The position numbers and the translations under genes were made by a program. Shown in pieces: positions 17,501 to 26,366 of a stretch of 64,000 nucleotides of DNA (within the stretch, counting starts at the first letter, position 1; every line of letters starts with the position of its first letter). The stretch spans positions 1 through 64,000 of the forward strand of contig JAGOBK010000005.1 in NCBI GenBank assembly GCA_017983465.1. The letters are read 5' to 3'. This stretch comes from Crocinitomicaceae bacterium. Lineage in GTDB: Bacteria; Bacteroidota; Bacteroidia; Flavobacteriales_D; Crocinitomicaceae. Under the pieces are notes generated by a model. The model had not been told where the DNA came from. It was given only the letters and a program-made list of their open reading frames with translations, and ran no database searches.

Positions 17501-17612
17501 AGTCCTTCAGTAAAATACTCAGGTATTCTAAAACCAATTGATGCGTTTTTCCTGACCCAGCCGAGGCACTTAAAACACTGAGGGGATGGATATTTCGATC
17601 AATTTTCTGCAT
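14484..17612 (-). CDS. AddA/RecB-like UvrD helicase-nuclease
   Basis: 1042 aa. Superfamily 1 helicase motifs are clear: Walker A SASAGSGKT (15-23), motif Ia AMTFTNKAASEMKERIL, Walker B LLDEFQDTSRLQW, GDAKQSIYRF, KIMTIHKSKGLEFPVV and FYVGMTRPELRLYAI. Near the C-terminus VLVIDFKTGKI (around residue 995) and its downstream Gln fit a PD-(D/E)XK nuclease of the RecB/AddA type. It should unwind and degrade DNA ends for recombinational repair. Its usual partner (AddB-like) is not in this window and no gene follows it on the same strand nearby. Convergent 24-bp overlap with the gene ending at 14507. Confidence 0.88.
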   Translation of the reverse strand: MQKIDRNIHPLSVLSASAGSGKTHQLVLEYLSILLKDSQFKRKYKSLVAMTFTNKAASEMKERILSTLFGLAYDDPSNTKVANMRKDLIEQTELSAAELAHRSKLALEGILHAYEDFHVSTIDKFNLRLIRSFSRDLDLPADFEVILNEKQITEDVVDILMNQLGAPGAEDVSEWMYTYAKANLAEGNSWNFRKQLIEFSGMLSQEKNSEKIQQLLQLELTNGNYARLIEDRKTIVAEFLVDAKKVHDDFFGLDINHDTIAGKGKTVKDFAKLNVQNELPKGTSKDDGLFTESFLKLMEDGSKLNIPSSLKQDVIELNDRYMRDLASINLIELYRKNFFNMALLQHVGKQLQLMMNDEQLIRISEFNKLISKLVRDEEAPYIYERLGVRFEHFLLDEFQDTSRLQWLNLIPLILESLGHNRWNLIVGDAKQSIYRFNNGLAEQFVSLPAIYNPENDPHIAYKSSMLASRGVKRVLDSNYRSAKEIVEFNNALFKGLAQNLPASMAHFYQDLEQKAQRTKKGYIHIESVKQKLTFEERLEKVIGFVEESLHAGFEPGDICILTETNKMGNDLAIGLTERKYQVVSQDSLLVSKDAQVQLILSYLRRRASPRKTTETKRFAELYFRMKESFSTADYLSYFEVIQKDGKSIRVFNDSRFLAEHFGGTSAFFTTYESVYDLVQKFMLLMNWQETKEPYLHHFMDVIYGFQLARQTDIHHFLEFFDAQKDKIALQMPDTQSALKIMTIHKSKGLEFPVVIIPNMDFTITMNSQAKYLMEVRDKILYAFPAKGQQIPELDAFAKEENNLILLDKMNLFYVGMTRPELRLYAINDFDKDKFGAMIHKQLEELNLGMNDDGLLKIGQTETLVKNEDSVTNLYVPSDFSQRLWYPDIVFRKVFQEESEIQLEEQRFGNDFHLLMSLCESKLDTDPVLTNLLREGQVEQKNEAKLRESALAFWQKIEAGDYLNNIEKSLNEQVVLAGENDVKKPDKVLVKSNEVLVIDFKTGKINQKHMEQIVAYGKLLEEIFKKPVRCLLYYSALNQLTEL

Positions 17613-17692
17613 GTATTATCCGATGATTTATTTTTAATAGAAATGTTGTGAGGATTTTTTAAAATTAAGAACAAAATTTGATTGTTTTGGGT

Positions 17693-17700
17693 TAAATTTG
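17693..17700 (+). promoter_or_regulatory. -7 box 4 nt before the MbnP-like gene
   Basis: TAAATTTG ends at 17700 and the ATG is at 17705; predicted leaderless transcript for the 17.7-23.9 kb operon. Confidence 0.55.
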
Positions 17701-17704
17701 TTAC

Positions 17705-18451
17705 ATGAAGAAATTCCTCCTTTTAGCCGTACTTACGCCGATTCTTTGGAGCTGTGATCCGGATGATCCTAAACCTGTCGATCCAGTAGCGGAAACTGTG
17801 AAGGTGACGATCAATCCAACTTACGGAACTCAAGCATTTTACATGGATTCCGTGTATACCACCGCTGAGGGATACAAGGTGAAATTCACCGAATTAACTT
17901 GTTATTTTACCTTGTTAAAAAATGGAACGAATCAATTAATCGAAGCGGCTTTATTCAATTTCCGCGAAACCGGATCCTTGTTGACTTCACGTGCAGGAAA
18001 TCACCTTGATTTCTCTAATCTTTCCGGTAAAATCGGTGTGGATTCCAGTTTAAATCACCTAGATCCTTCCGCATTTCCAAATGAAAGTCCATTAAACATT
18101 AGCAATGCTGGTCCAATGCATTGGGGATGGAATCCAGGTTACATCTTCATGAATATCGAAGGAAAAGTAGATACTATCATCGATGCGACCAATAACTTAG
18201 ATTTGAGTTTCAGCTTTCACGTGGGGACAGATACCTATTTACAAGCGTTCAACTTCGAGAATGTTCAATGGCAAGACAAAGGAAATAAGGTCTGGGAATT
18301 GCCTATGAAATTGGACTTGGCTTATTTCTTATCCAATCCAACAAGTTCCATTAATTTGAAGGACGAACACTTAACACACACAGCTGCGGGACAAGAAACC
18401 TTAACACAAAAGGTGATACAAAACTTCAAAAACGCGCTAACCATCAACTGA
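17705..18451 (+). CDS. MbnP-family copper-binding-type lipoprotein
   Basis: 248 aa. Lipoprotein signal MKKFLLLAVLTPILWSC, then a beta-sandwich-like region with the family hallmark MHWGWNPGYIFM (138-149), whose Trp residues stand out. MbnP proteins are paired with MbnH, a diheme peroxidase-like enzyme that oxidises a Trp of MbnP to kynurenine and creates a copper site. The next gene here is such a diheme protein and overlaps by 1 nt, so the pair is convincing. No methanobactin genes are visible, so the role is presumably general copper binding. Confidence 0.8.
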   Translation: MKKFLLLAVLTPILWSCDPDDPKPVDPVAETVKVTINPTYGTQAFYMDSVYTTAEGYKVKFTELTCYFTLLKNGTNQLIEAALFNFRETGSLLTSRAGNHLDFSNLSGKIGVDSSLNHLDPSAFPNESPLNISNAGPMHWGWNPGYIFMNIEGKVDTIIDATNNLDLSFSFHVGTDTYLQAFNFENVQWQDKGNKVWELPMKLDLAYFLSNPTSSINLKDEHLTHTAAGQETLTQKVIQNFKNALTIN

Positions 18452-19521
18452 TGAAATTTATTGGTGTAATTTTTATGCTGTTGTTATTTGCTGCTTGTCG
18501 AAAAGACAAAGCGGATTACACGCCTACACCTTATCAATTAAAAATACCATCTCATTTTCCGGATATGATCATCCCAGCGGATAATCCAATGACGGTTGAA
18601 GGAGTTGAACTAGGTCGCTTTTTGTTTTATGAGAAGCAGCTGAGTGGGGATAATTCCATGAACTGTGCATCTTGTCACATGCCACAACATTCTTTTTCAG
18701 ACAACAATCAATATTCTGTTGGAATTGATGGAGTTTTTGGAAATCGTCAATCGATGGCACTCATTAACTTAGGTTGGGAAAATTACTTTTTTTGGGACGG
18801 ACGAAAAACGACCTTGGAATCTCAGATCATCGAACCTGTTTTGAATCCAATCGAAATGCATCAATCTTGGAAAGATGCCATTCATAAACTGAATGCCGAT
18901 GTTACATACCGCAATCGCTTTTTCAAGGCTTTTGGCGAGGAAGGAGTTGATTCTGTAAAAGCAGCAAAGGCCATTGCACAGTTTATTCGTACCATGATTT
19001 CTAGTGAATCGAAATACGATGTCATGTATAAATACGAGAATAATTTGGCTTTGAATGCTTCAGAACAGGCCTTGCTTTCCTCCATTGATTTGGATGAATG
19101 GGCTGGTTATGATCTCTTCAAAAGTTTAAACGGTGCGGATTGTTTTCATTGCCACAATGGTCCATTGATGCGAGTTAAGAAATTCAGTAACAACGGACTC
19201 GATGCTACGTTTAGTGATTTGGGACGAGGGTCTGTGACACAAAATCCAGAAGAAAATGGCAAATTTAAGGTCACAACGCTCCGAAATATTGCTTTTACTG
19301 CCCCGTACATGCATGATGGACGTTTTGCCACTCTTGACCAAGTAATCGAACACTATTCCAGTGGGATTCACATGAGTCCAACAATTGACCCCTTAATTGA
19401 ATACGCCAATCAAGGAGGTGTTCAATTAGACACTCAAGAAAAATATTTATTGAAGAAATTTTTACTGACCCTAAGCGACTACAATTTCATCAATAATCCA
19501 TCATTTAAAGATCCGAATTAA
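18451..19521 (+). CDS. Diheme cytochrome c peroxidase/MbnH-like lipoprotein
   Basis: 356 aa. N-terminal lipoprotein signal (MKFIGVIFMLLLFAAC), then two c-type heme sites, CASCH (72-76) and CFHCH (231-235), in the bacterial diheme peroxidase/MauG layout. Other family motifs: GRFLFYEKQLSGD, NYFFWDGRKTTLESQ, NIAFTAPYMHDGRFATLDQV. Paired with the MbnP-like gene, it is best read as MbnH, which modifies a Trp of its partner, rather than a plain peroxidase; both activities belong to this family. Start codon overlaps the previous stop by 1 nt. Confidence 0.82.
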   Translation: MKFIGVIFMLLLFAACRKDKADYTPTPYQLKIPSHFPDMIIPADNPMTVEGVELGRFLFYEKQLSGDNSMNCASCHMPQHSFSDNNQYSVGIDGVFGNRQSMALINLGWENYFFWDGRKTTLESQIIEPVLNPIEMHQSWKDAIHKLNADVTYRNRFFKAFGEEGVDSVKAAKAIAQFIRTMISSESKYDVMYKYENNLALNASEQALLSSIDLDEWAGYDLFKSLNGADCFHCHNGPLMRVKKFSNNGLDATFSDLGRGSVTQNPEENGKFKVTTLRNIAFTAPYMHDGRFATLDQVIEHYSSGIHMSPTIDPLIEYANQGGVQLDTQEKYLLKKFLLTLSDYNFINNPSFKDPN

Positions 19522-20939
19522 TGGGAGAAAACACAAGACTAACGACCGAAGAAAAAGCTCTAAAAATCAACTTAACACCGGATATTTACGGGTGCTTTGC
19601 TGAGATTGGAGCGGGTCAAGAAGTCGCTGCGAACTTTTTTAAGGCGGGTGGTAGTTCAGGAACGATTGCCTACACGCAATCGGCATATGACATGAAGGTA
19701 TCTGATTCCATGTACGGAGAAACCATTCGTTATGTATGTGAGGAAAGACTAACAACCATGTTAGAAACTGAGTTTTTACACCTACAAGATATTCTACCTG
19801 TCAAGAATCGAGAAGCACGTTTCTTTTCGTTTTGTAATACCGTGGAATCCTTAAATTACCACAAAACAAATCAAGGTCAAGGTTGGGTGGGAATGCGTTT
19901 CCAATTGGGAATTGACACAAAACCGAACACGGTTATTTTGCACATCAAAATGCACGATAACAGTCACAAGGCGCAACAAGAAGCATTAGGAATTCTTGGT
20001 GTTAATTTGATCTATGCTTGTTATTTTCAATCCTCAAATATCGATGATTTCATTGACGGTATCGTACAAAGACTTCCTAGAGACCGCATGGAAATAGACA
20101 TGCTTCGAATTTCCGGTCCGGACTTTGAGGAAATGGATAACCGAATCATAGCTTTGAATTTAGTTCGACGTGGCATTACGAATGCAACGATGTTTGACTT
20201 GGCTAAAAACGTCATGCAGCCATCAACGGCATTATATAAAAAGAACATTTTACTGATGCGTGGACGTTTTCGTCCAGTAACGAAGGTTCATATCGACATG
20301 ATTGAGAAAGCGCGCAAAGAGTTTTTGAAAGAAAATCGCGTGAAAGAAGAGAACTTAGAAGTCGTTTTTGAGTTAACCTTGAAAGACTTAACTGCTGATG
20401 GTAAAATCTCCGACAAAGACTTCCTTGATCGTGCTGAATTATTGGGTTCACTTGGATACACTGTAATGGTTTCCAACTACTTAAAACACTATAAGATGCT
20501 GGAGTATTTATCCGCCATCGCCAAAGGAAACCTCGTTGGTGTCATTATGGGAGTGTACAACCTGCACATCATTTTTGACGAAAAATACTATGACAATTTA
20601 CCTGGTGGTTTGTTAGAAGCTTTCGGAAGAGGATTTGGTCACAATGTCAAATTGTATGTTTATCCTGCCATTAACGTGGACAGTGGCGAATTGTACGGAT
20701 TGCACAATATCAAATTACCAGAAAACTTAACTGGATTACTGACCTACATGCAAGCAAATGATAAAATTGCTGCCATTCCAGAGTACAATGAGCGCTTACT
20801 GCACATTCTTTCGGACGATGTGTTGAGTAAAATTAAAGCTGGAGCTGCAAGTTGGGAAGATGATGTTCCATACGAAGTGGTGCAAGCCATTAAGTTTTTT
20901 GAATTGTTTGGCTACCAGAAAAAAGCAGTCTTGAACTAA
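19521..20939 (+). CDS. Large conserved Bacteroidota protein of unknown function
   Basis: 472 aa, no signal peptide, cytoplasmic. I recognise the family by LTPDIYGCFAEIGAGQEVAA, NFFKAGGSSGTIA, ARFFSFCNTVESLNY, GWVGMRFQLG and MRGRFRPVTKVHIDM. Members occur across Bacteroidota under misleading names (nicotinate-nucleotide adenylyltransferase, TonB receptor). No HxGH nucleotidyltransferase motif and no receptor barrel are visible, so neither name is supported. GAGQEV and AGGSSGT look like possible ligand loops. TAATG overlaps at both ends link it to the MbnH-like gene upstream and the WYL regulator downstream. Confidence 0.65.
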   Translation: MGENTRLTTEEKALKINLTPDIYGCFAEIGAGQEVAANFFKAGGSSGTIAYTQSAYDMKVSDSMYGETIRYVCEERLTTMLETEFLHLQDILPVKNREARFFSFCNTVESLNYHKTNQGQGWVGMRFQLGIDTKPNTVILHIKMHDNSHKAQQEALGILGVNLIYACYFQSSNIDDFIDGIVQRLPRDRMEIDMLRISGPDFEEMDNRIIALNLVRRGITNATMFDLAKNVMQPSTALYKKNILLMRGRFRPVTKVHIDMIEKARKEFLKENRVKEENLEVVFELTLKDLTADGKISDKDFLDRAELLGSLGYTVMVSNYLKHYKMLEYLSAIAKGNLVGVIMGVYNLHIIFDEKYYDNLPGGLLEAFGRGFGHNVKLYVYPAINVDSGELYGLHNIKLPENLTGLLTYMQANDKIAAIPEYNERLLHILSDDVLSKIKAGAASWEDDVPYEVVQAIKFFELFGYQKKAVLN

Positions 20940-21955
20940 TGCCGCACATTAAAAATGCCTTGATTCGTTTTCGCATCATCGATCGGATGTTGCGCAATAA
21001 GTACAAGCCATTTCCGAGCAAACAAGAACTGCGCGCTGCCTGTGAAGAATCGCTTTATGGTACCGACGATGGGAATAACATTTGTGATTCAACCATCGAG
21101 AAGGACATGTTCAATATGAAGATGGAACATGATGCGCCAATCAAATACAGTAAACTTCACAAAGGTTATTTTTACGAGGATCCGAATTTTAGCATTAATG
21201 ACATTCCGCTTTCGGAGGACGAATTGAGTTCTATAAAATTTGCTGTGAAAACCTTGCAACAATTCAAGGAAGTTCCTTTTTTCCAGCAATTTGGGAATGC
21301 CATCGATAAAATTGTGGACCGCGTTTCTATTGGCGGGAATCCAGAGGATGAAGACATCCAGAAATACGTGCAATTCGAATCTGTTGTTTCCAGTGGTGGG
21401 AATGAATACCTACCGATGATTCTGGAAGCCATTCGAGGAAAAAAAATGCTTTGGTTCATCTACGCGAGTTTCGTGAAAGGAGTCCAAAAACCGCGAAAAG
21501 TCTCTCCGCTATTCCTAAAGGAATACCGAAATCGCTGGTACCTCATTTGTTTTGACAAATTGAAAAACGACATCATCACTTACGCGCTTGACCGCATGCA
21601 GGAACCGAAAATTCTAGAAGATGAATCTAGCCTACCTGTCGATTTTCAACCAGAGTTGTATTTCCAAGATACCATCGGGATTACATCCTACAAGGGAAAA
21701 GCAGAACGAATTGTCATCAAAGCAAATCATGTTGCCGCTAAGTATATCGCTTCACAACCCTTTCATCAATCACAAAAATTAATAAGTGAAACAGCTGATT
21801 TTAGCGTGTTTGAATTAAGTGTTTTGGTATCCGAAGAATTCATCCGAAATTTGTTGGGTTATGCCGGGGAATTGGAAATTCTGGAACCTAAAAGTTTACG
21901 TCAATCCATGGCAGAACGCGCTAAACAATTAAATAAAGTATATCAAGTAAAATAA
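20939..21955 (+). CDS. WYL-domain transcriptional regulator
   Basis: 338 aa. An N-terminal winged-helix region (about 1-70: IKNALIRFRIIDRMLRNKYK) is followed by a WYL domain at about 150-230 with the naming motif in RNRWYLICFDKLKNDIITYA and the ligand-pocket stretch KPRKVSPLFLKEY, then a WCX-like C-terminal domain. WYL domains sense nucleic acids or nucleotides and often control DNA repair or defence genes; what this one senses is unknown. Starts on the stop codon of the preceding gene (TAATG). Confidence 0.88.
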   Translation: MPHIKNALIRFRIIDRMLRNKYKPFPSKQELRAACEESLYGTDDGNNICDSTIEKDMFNMKMEHDAPIKYSKLHKGYFYEDPNFSINDIPLSEDELSSIKFAVKTLQQFKEVPFFQQFGNAIDKIVDRVSIGGNPEDEDIQKYVQFESVVSSGGNEYLPMILEAIRGKKMLWFIYASFVKGVQKPRKVSPLFLKEYRNRWYLICFDKLKNDIITYALDRMQEPKILEDESSLPVDFQPELYFQDTIGITSYKGKAERIVIKANHVAAKYIASQPFHQSQKLISETADFSVFELSVLVSEEFIRNLLGYAGELEILEPKSLRQSMAERAKQLNKVYQVK

Positions 21956-21966
21956 GAAATAGAATC

Positions 21967-22740
21967 ATGGAAATAATGAAAGAACTCATCAATGGTGTTT
22001 GTCGCATTACCTTAAACAGACCAACAGTATTTAATTCATTCAACAAAACAATGGCTTTGCAATTGCAAGATGTCTTGGATGATTGTGCCGTGAATCCAGA
22101 AATTCGTGCTGTACTTATTACCGGTGAAGGAAAGGCATTTTGTGCTGGACAGGATTTAGCGGAGGCTATTGATCCAGAAGGTCCAGAGTTAAAAACAATT
22201 GTTCGTGATCATTACAATCCAATTATCATCAAAATCAGAGAATTGGAAAAACCCGTGATTGCCGCTGTAAATGGCGTGGCAGCTGGAGCTGGGGCAAATA
22301 TTGCTTTAGCTTGTGATATTGTTGTGGCAAAAAAGACCGCTTCATTTATTCAAGCATTTTCCAAAATTGGATTAATTCCGGATTCGGGAGGAACCTATTT
22401 CTTACCGAGATTGGTTGGGATGCAAAAGGCAATGGCCTTAATGATGACCGGTGACAAAGTATCTGCTGACGAAGCGGAACGCATGAACATGATCTACAAA
22501 GTATTTGAAGAAGAGTCTTTTGAAGATGAAGCGATGAAACTTGCAGAAAACCTTGCAACGATGCCAACGCGTGGACTTGGATTAACCAAGAAAGCGGTGA
22601 ATTTAGGCTTATTTAATTCACTTGAAGATCAATTAGATTTAGAAGAAAGTTTACAAACAGAAGCTGGAGAAACGGATGATTTCACGGAAGGTGTGAATGC
22701 ATTTATTCAAAAACGTCCAGCAGTATTTAAAGGAAGATGA
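21967..22740 (+). CDS. Enoyl-CoA hydratase/isomerase, PaaG type
   Basis: 257 aa crotonase. Oxyanion-hole motifs AFCAGQDLAEA (58-67) and GAGANIALACDIVV are present. IPDSGGT with Asp139 matches PaaG (2-(1,2-epoxy-1,2-dihydrophenyl)acetyl-CoA isomerase), which uses an Asp where ordinary hydratases use a Glu. The following gene is PaaH-like. No other phenylacetate genes are in the window, so general beta-oxidation remains possible. A second ATG lies 9 nt after the chosen start. Confidence 0.8.
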   Translation: MEIMKELINGVCRITLNRPTVFNSFNKTMALQLQDVLDDCAVNPEIRAVLITGEGKAFCAGQDLAEAIDPEGPELKTIVRDHYNPIIIKIRELEKPVIAAVNGVAAGAGANIALACDIVVAKKTASFIQAFSKIGLIPDSGGTYFLPRLVGMQKAMALMMTGDKVSADEAERMNMIYKVFEEESFEDEAMKLAENLATMPTRGLGLTKKAVNLGLFNSLEDQLDLEESLQTEAGETDDFTEGVNAFIQKRPAVFKGR

Positions 22741-23900
22741 GTAAAATAATTGGAGTAATTGGCGCTGGAACAATGGGTTCTGGCATCGCGCAGGTAGCTG
22801 CACAATGTGGTCATTCGGTCTATTTAATGGATGCGAATGTCGAACAATTAGACCGCGCAAAAAACGGAGTTTCCAAATCATTGGAAAAATTGGTTGAAAA
22901 AGGGAAATTCACAACTGAACAAAGAACAAACATTGAATCAAACCTCTACTATGTTGATCAACTGGCTGCACTTTCATCTTGCGATCTAATTATCGAGGCA
23001 ATTGTGGAGAAAATGGAAGTTAAACACAGCGTTTTTTCTGCTCTCGAACAAATCGTTTCGGCAGATTGTATCTTGGCAAGTAATACCTCTTCATTATCCA
23101 TTGCTTCCATCGGTTCTTCTTTAACAAAAGCAGACCGCATTATCGGTATTCATTTTTTCAATCCGGCGACAATTATGCCTCTTGTTGAAATTATTCCTGC
23201 CGTTCAAACGAGTCAATCAACCATAAAGGAAGCTGTTTCCTTGATTCAAAGTTGGGGGAAAACCGTTGTTGTGTGTAAGGACACACCTGGATTTATCGTT
23301 AATCGCGTAGCACGTCCATTTTATGGCGAAGCTTTGCGCATGTATGAAGAAGGAATTGCTGACTTTGCAACCATCGATTGGGCGATGACAACATTTGGTG
23401 GATTCAAAATGGGTCCATTTACCTTAATGGATTACATTGGCAACGATGTGAATTACGCCGTGACTGAATCAGTTTTCCAGGCATTTTACTACGATCCACG
23501 CTTTAAACCATCTTTTACACAAAAAAGACACAGTGAAGCCGGATTTTACGGAAGAAAAACTGGACGCGGATTTTATAACTATGCAGAAGGAAGCACAATA
23601 ACAGAACCAAATAAAGATGAAATTCTAGGTAAAATCATTTTTGAGAGAGTCCTTGTGATGCTCATCAATGAAGCTGCTGATGCCGTTTTCATGCAAGTCG
23701 CATCCGTGAAGGACGTTGATTTGGCCATGACCAAAGGTGTCAATTATCCCAAAGGATTGTTAGCATGGGCGGATGAGCTCGGATTGGATTGGGTTTTGGG
23801 TAAGTTGAACATCCTTTTTGATGAGTATGGTGAGGACCGTTACCGTCCAAACGCACTTCTCAAACGAATGGTTAAAAACGGCGCTAAATTTTATTCATAG
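22737..23900 (+). CDS. 3-hydroxyacyl-CoA dehydrogenase, PaaH/FadB type
   Basis: 387 aa. Rossmann motif GAGTMGSGIAQVAA (9-22), catalytic-region motif IIGIHFFNPATIMPLVEII, and a C-terminal 3HCDH domain (DTPGFIVNRVARPFYGEALR). A second C-terminal repeat-like segment follows (about 295-387). It oxidises 3-hydroxyacyl-CoA with NAD+, in phenylacetate breakdown (3-hydroxyadipyl-CoA) if it works with the PaaG-like gene, which it overlaps by ATGA. Last gene of the long operon beginning at 17705. Confidence 0.88.
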   Translation: MSKIIGVIGAGTMGSGIAQVAAQCGHSVYLMDANVEQLDRAKNGVSKSLEKLVEKGKFTTEQRTNIESNLYYVDQLAALSSCDLIIEAIVEKMEVKHSVFSALEQIVSADCILASNTSSLSIASIGSSLTKADRIIGIHFFNPATIMPLVEIIPAVQTSQSTIKEAVSLIQSWGKTVVVCKDTPGFIVNRVARPFYGEALRMYEEGIADFATIDWAMTTFGGFKMGPFTLMDYIGNDVNYAVTESVFQAFYYDPRFKPSFTQKRHSEAGFYGRKTGRGFYNYAEGSTITEPNKDEILGKIIFERVLVMLINEAADAVFMQVASVKDVDLAMTKGVNYPKGLLAWADELGLDWVLGKLNILFDEYGEDRYRPNALLKRMVKNGAKFYS

Positions 23901-23938
23901 TCAAGCAGTAAACGCTTTACATTCCCACCGAATATTGT

Positions 23939-23946
23939 TATTTTTG
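23939..23946 (+). promoter_or_regulatory. -7 box for metK
   Basis: TATTTTTG matches TAnnTTTG; 18 nt before the metK ATG. No SAM-type riboswitch structure is apparent in the short leader. Confidence 0.5.
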
Positions 23947-23964
23947 CACACTAAAATATATTAA

Positions 23965-25221
23965 ATGGCTTACTTATTTACATCAGAATCCGTTTCTGAA
24001 GGACACCCAGATAAAGTTTCAGATCAAATTTCTGATGCATTAATTGATCATTTCATGGCATTTGATCCAAGTTCTAAAGTAGCATGTGAAACCCTTGTGA
24101 CGACTGGACAAGTAGTATTGGCGGGTGAAGTAAAATCCACTTCTTACCTTGATGTTCAAGCAATTGCACGTGAAACGATTCGTCAAATTGGATATACGAA
24201 GTCAGAGTACATGTTTGACGCAAACTCATGTGGGATATTCTCCGCATTGCACGAACAGTCAGCTGATATCAACCAAGGTGTTGAACGTACGAATCCAGAA
24301 GACCAAGGTGCGGGTGACCAAGGAATGATGTTTGGATATGCGACAGTTGAAACTGACAATTATATGCCACTAGCTCTTGATCTTGCACACAAGATTTTAC
24401 AAGAGTTATCATACATTCGCAACAATGAGTCGGATTTGATTCCTTATTTGCGTCCGGATGCAAAATCACAAGTAACGATTGAATACTCTGATGACAATGT
24501 TCCTCAACGCATAGATACAATCGTTGTTTCTACACAACATGATGATTTTGATTCAGAAGCTACGATGTTAGCAAAAATCAAAAAGGACATCATTGAAATC
24601 GTTATTCCACGTGTGAAAGCGAAATTGAAACCAGCTCTTCAAGCTTTGTTCAATGACGCGATTACTTACCATATCAATCCAACAGGTAAATTCGTGATCG
24701 GTGGTCCACACGGAGATACAGGATTAACGGGACGTAAAATCATCGTTGATACATACGGTGGAAAAGGAGCTCACGGTGGTGGAGCATTCTCTGGAAAAGA
24801 TCCATCTAAAGTAGACCGTTCAGCTGCATATGCGACACGTCACATGGCGAAAAATGCTGTTGCTGCTGGACTTTGTGATGAAATTCTAGTACAAGTTTCT
24901 TATGCAATCGGTGTGGCTAAACCTTGTGGTTTATATGTAAACACATACGGAACAGCGAAAGTTGATATGACTGATGGACAAATTGCAGAGAAATTGAATG
25001 AAATTTTCGACATGCGTCCATACTTTATCGAGCAACGATTAAAATTAAGAAATCCAATTTATCAGGAAACCGCTGCTTATGGACACATGGGACGTAAACA
25101 CGAGAAGGTAACAAAATCCTTTAAAGCTCCAGATGGATCAGTGATTACAAGAGAAGTAGAATTATTCACTTGGGAAGAACTAAACTACGTAGATCAAGTT
25201 AAAGCCGCTTTCGGTTTGTAA
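23965..25221 (+). CDS. metK: S-adenosylmethionine synthase
   Basis: 418 aa. Catalyses SAM formation from methionine and ATP. Signatures: [16 protein letters not shown] near the N-terminus, [32 protein letters not shown] and [19 protein letters not shown]. Length and order are those of the standard homotetrameric enzyme. It has its own promoter and a strong terminator and is followed by mtnA, which acts in recycling methylthioadenosine made from SAM. Confidence 0.97.
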   Translation: MAYLFTSESVSEGHPDKVSDQISDALIDHFMAFDPSSKVACETLVTTGQVVLAGEVKSTSYLDVQAIARETIRQIGYTKSEYMFDANSCGIFSALHEQSADINQGVERTNPEDQGAGDQGMMFGYATVETDNYMPLALDLAHKILQELSYIRNNESDLIPYLRPDAKSQVTIEYSDDNVPQRIDTIVVSTQHDDFDSEATMLAKIKKDIIEIVIPRVKAKLKPALQALFNDAITYHINPTGKFVIGGPHGDTGLTGRKIIVDTYGGKGAHGGGAFSGKDPSKVDRSAAYATRHMAKNAVAAGLCDEILVQVSYAIGVAKPCGLYVNTYGTAKVDMTDGQIAEKLNEIFDMRPYFIEQRLKLRNPIYQETAAYGHMGRKHEKVTKSFKAPDGSVITREVELFTWEELNYVDQVKAAFGL

Positions 25222-25228
25222 AACATAG

Positions 25229-25260
25229 AAATCCCGGTTCTCAGAATCGGGATTTTTTTT
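25229..25260 (+). terminator. Strong rho-independent terminator after metK
   Basis: 8-bp stem AAATCCCG/CGGGATTT (25229-25236 and 25248-25255) with an 11-nt loop and a T8 tract. Confidence 0.92.
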
Positions 25261-25277
25261 AGCTAATATTTTTTAAG

Positions 25278-26366
25278 ATGTCAACTTTCAGAACCATTTG
25301 GACCACAGAAGACCGCTTTGTGGAAGTGATTGATCAACGTGTCTTGCCACACGAATTGATCCATGTTAAATTAATGAATTACCGTGATGCTGATCTCGCC
25401 ATTCGCAATATGACTGTACGTGGCGCTCCACTCATCGGTGCAACTGCTGCCTACGGAATTTACCTAGCGGTGCGAGAATTAATCGAAGAGCAACGCGATG
25501 GAGCATTTTTAGATGAAGCATTTGACGTTTTAAGAGCTTCGCGTCCAACTGCCATTAATTTATTCTGGGCTTTGGACCGAATGCAACGCGCATTGGATGA
25601 TGCAGATGATTTTCTGCAAACGGCATGGGAAGAAGCTGGACGCATCGTAGAAGAAGACATCGAAACATGTCGCATGATTGGCGTGCACGGACTACCGATT
25701 ATTGAAGCGCTTTCCAAAGCAAAAAAAGGCGAAACCGTAAATATTCTAACGCATTGCAATGCTGGAATGTTGGGCTGTATCCAATGGGGAACGATTACCT
25801 CCCCTATTTATCAAGCAAAAGAAAAAGGAATTAAGGTTCATGTATGGGTAGACGAAACGCGTCCACGTAACCAAGGTTCAAATTTAACTGCTTACGAATT
25901 AACGAAGCACGGAATCGATCATACTTTAGTCGTAGATAATACAGGAGGACACTTAATGCAACATGGCATGGTGGACATGGTTATTGTTGGAACAGATCGC
26001 ACCACAAGAAACGGAGATGTTGCCAATAAGATCGGAACCTATTTGAAAGCATTGGCAGCGAAGGATAATGAAATTCCATTTTACGTTGCATTGCCTTCTA
26101 CAACTTTGGATATGTCCATTCGTGACGGATTGACTGAAATTCCCATTGAGGAACGCGATCAAAACGAAGTGAAATACATCCAAGGAAAGCGCAGTGATGG
26201 AAAAATTGACTCCGTGTTGATTTGTCCAGAAACTACGAATGCAGCGAATTACGGATTTGATGTGACACCAGCTCGTTTGGTCACAGCGCTCATCACCGAA
26301 CGCGGGGTTTGTCCGGCAAATGAAGCGGGAATCATTTCCTTGTTTCCTGAATATACTGAATCATGA
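25278..26366 (+). CDS. mtnA: S-methyl-5-thioribose-1-phosphate isomerase
   Basis: 362 aa. eIF2B-like fold enzyme of the methionine salvage pathway converting methylthioribose 1-phosphate to methylthioribulose 1-phosphate. RGAPLIGATAAYG, catalytic Cys160 in LTHCNAGMLG and Asp240 in VGTDRTTRNGDVANKIGTY all sit at the positions known from B. subtilis MtnA. First gene of a three-gene overlapping unit. No other mtn genes are in the window. Confidence 0.93.
   Translation: MSTFRTIWTTEDRFVEVIDQRVLPHELIHVKLMNYRDADLAIRNMTVRGAPLIGATAAYGIYLAVRELIEEQRDGAFLDEAFDVLRASRPTAINLFWALDRMQRALDDADDFLQTAWEEAGRIVEEDIETCRMIGVHGLPIIEALSKAKKGETVNILTHCNAGMLGCIQWGTITSPIYQAKEKGIKVHVWVDETRPRNQGSNLTAYELTKHGIDHTLVVDNTGGHLMQHGMVDMVIVGTDRTTRNGDVANKIGTYLKALAAKDNEIPFYVALPSTTLDMSIRDGLTEIPIEERDQNEVKYIQGKRSDGKIDSVLICPETTNAANYGFDVTPARLVTALITERGVCPANEAGIISLFPEYTES

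Noticed and set aside
19521..20939. Nicotinate-nucleotide adenylyltransferase
   Set aside because: The HxGH signature of that superfamily is not present; the name appears to be a carried-over misannotation.
21967..23900. A phenylacetate degradation cluster
   Set aside because: Only PaaG- and PaaH-type genes are present; paaABCDE, paaK, paaZ and paaJ are not seen.
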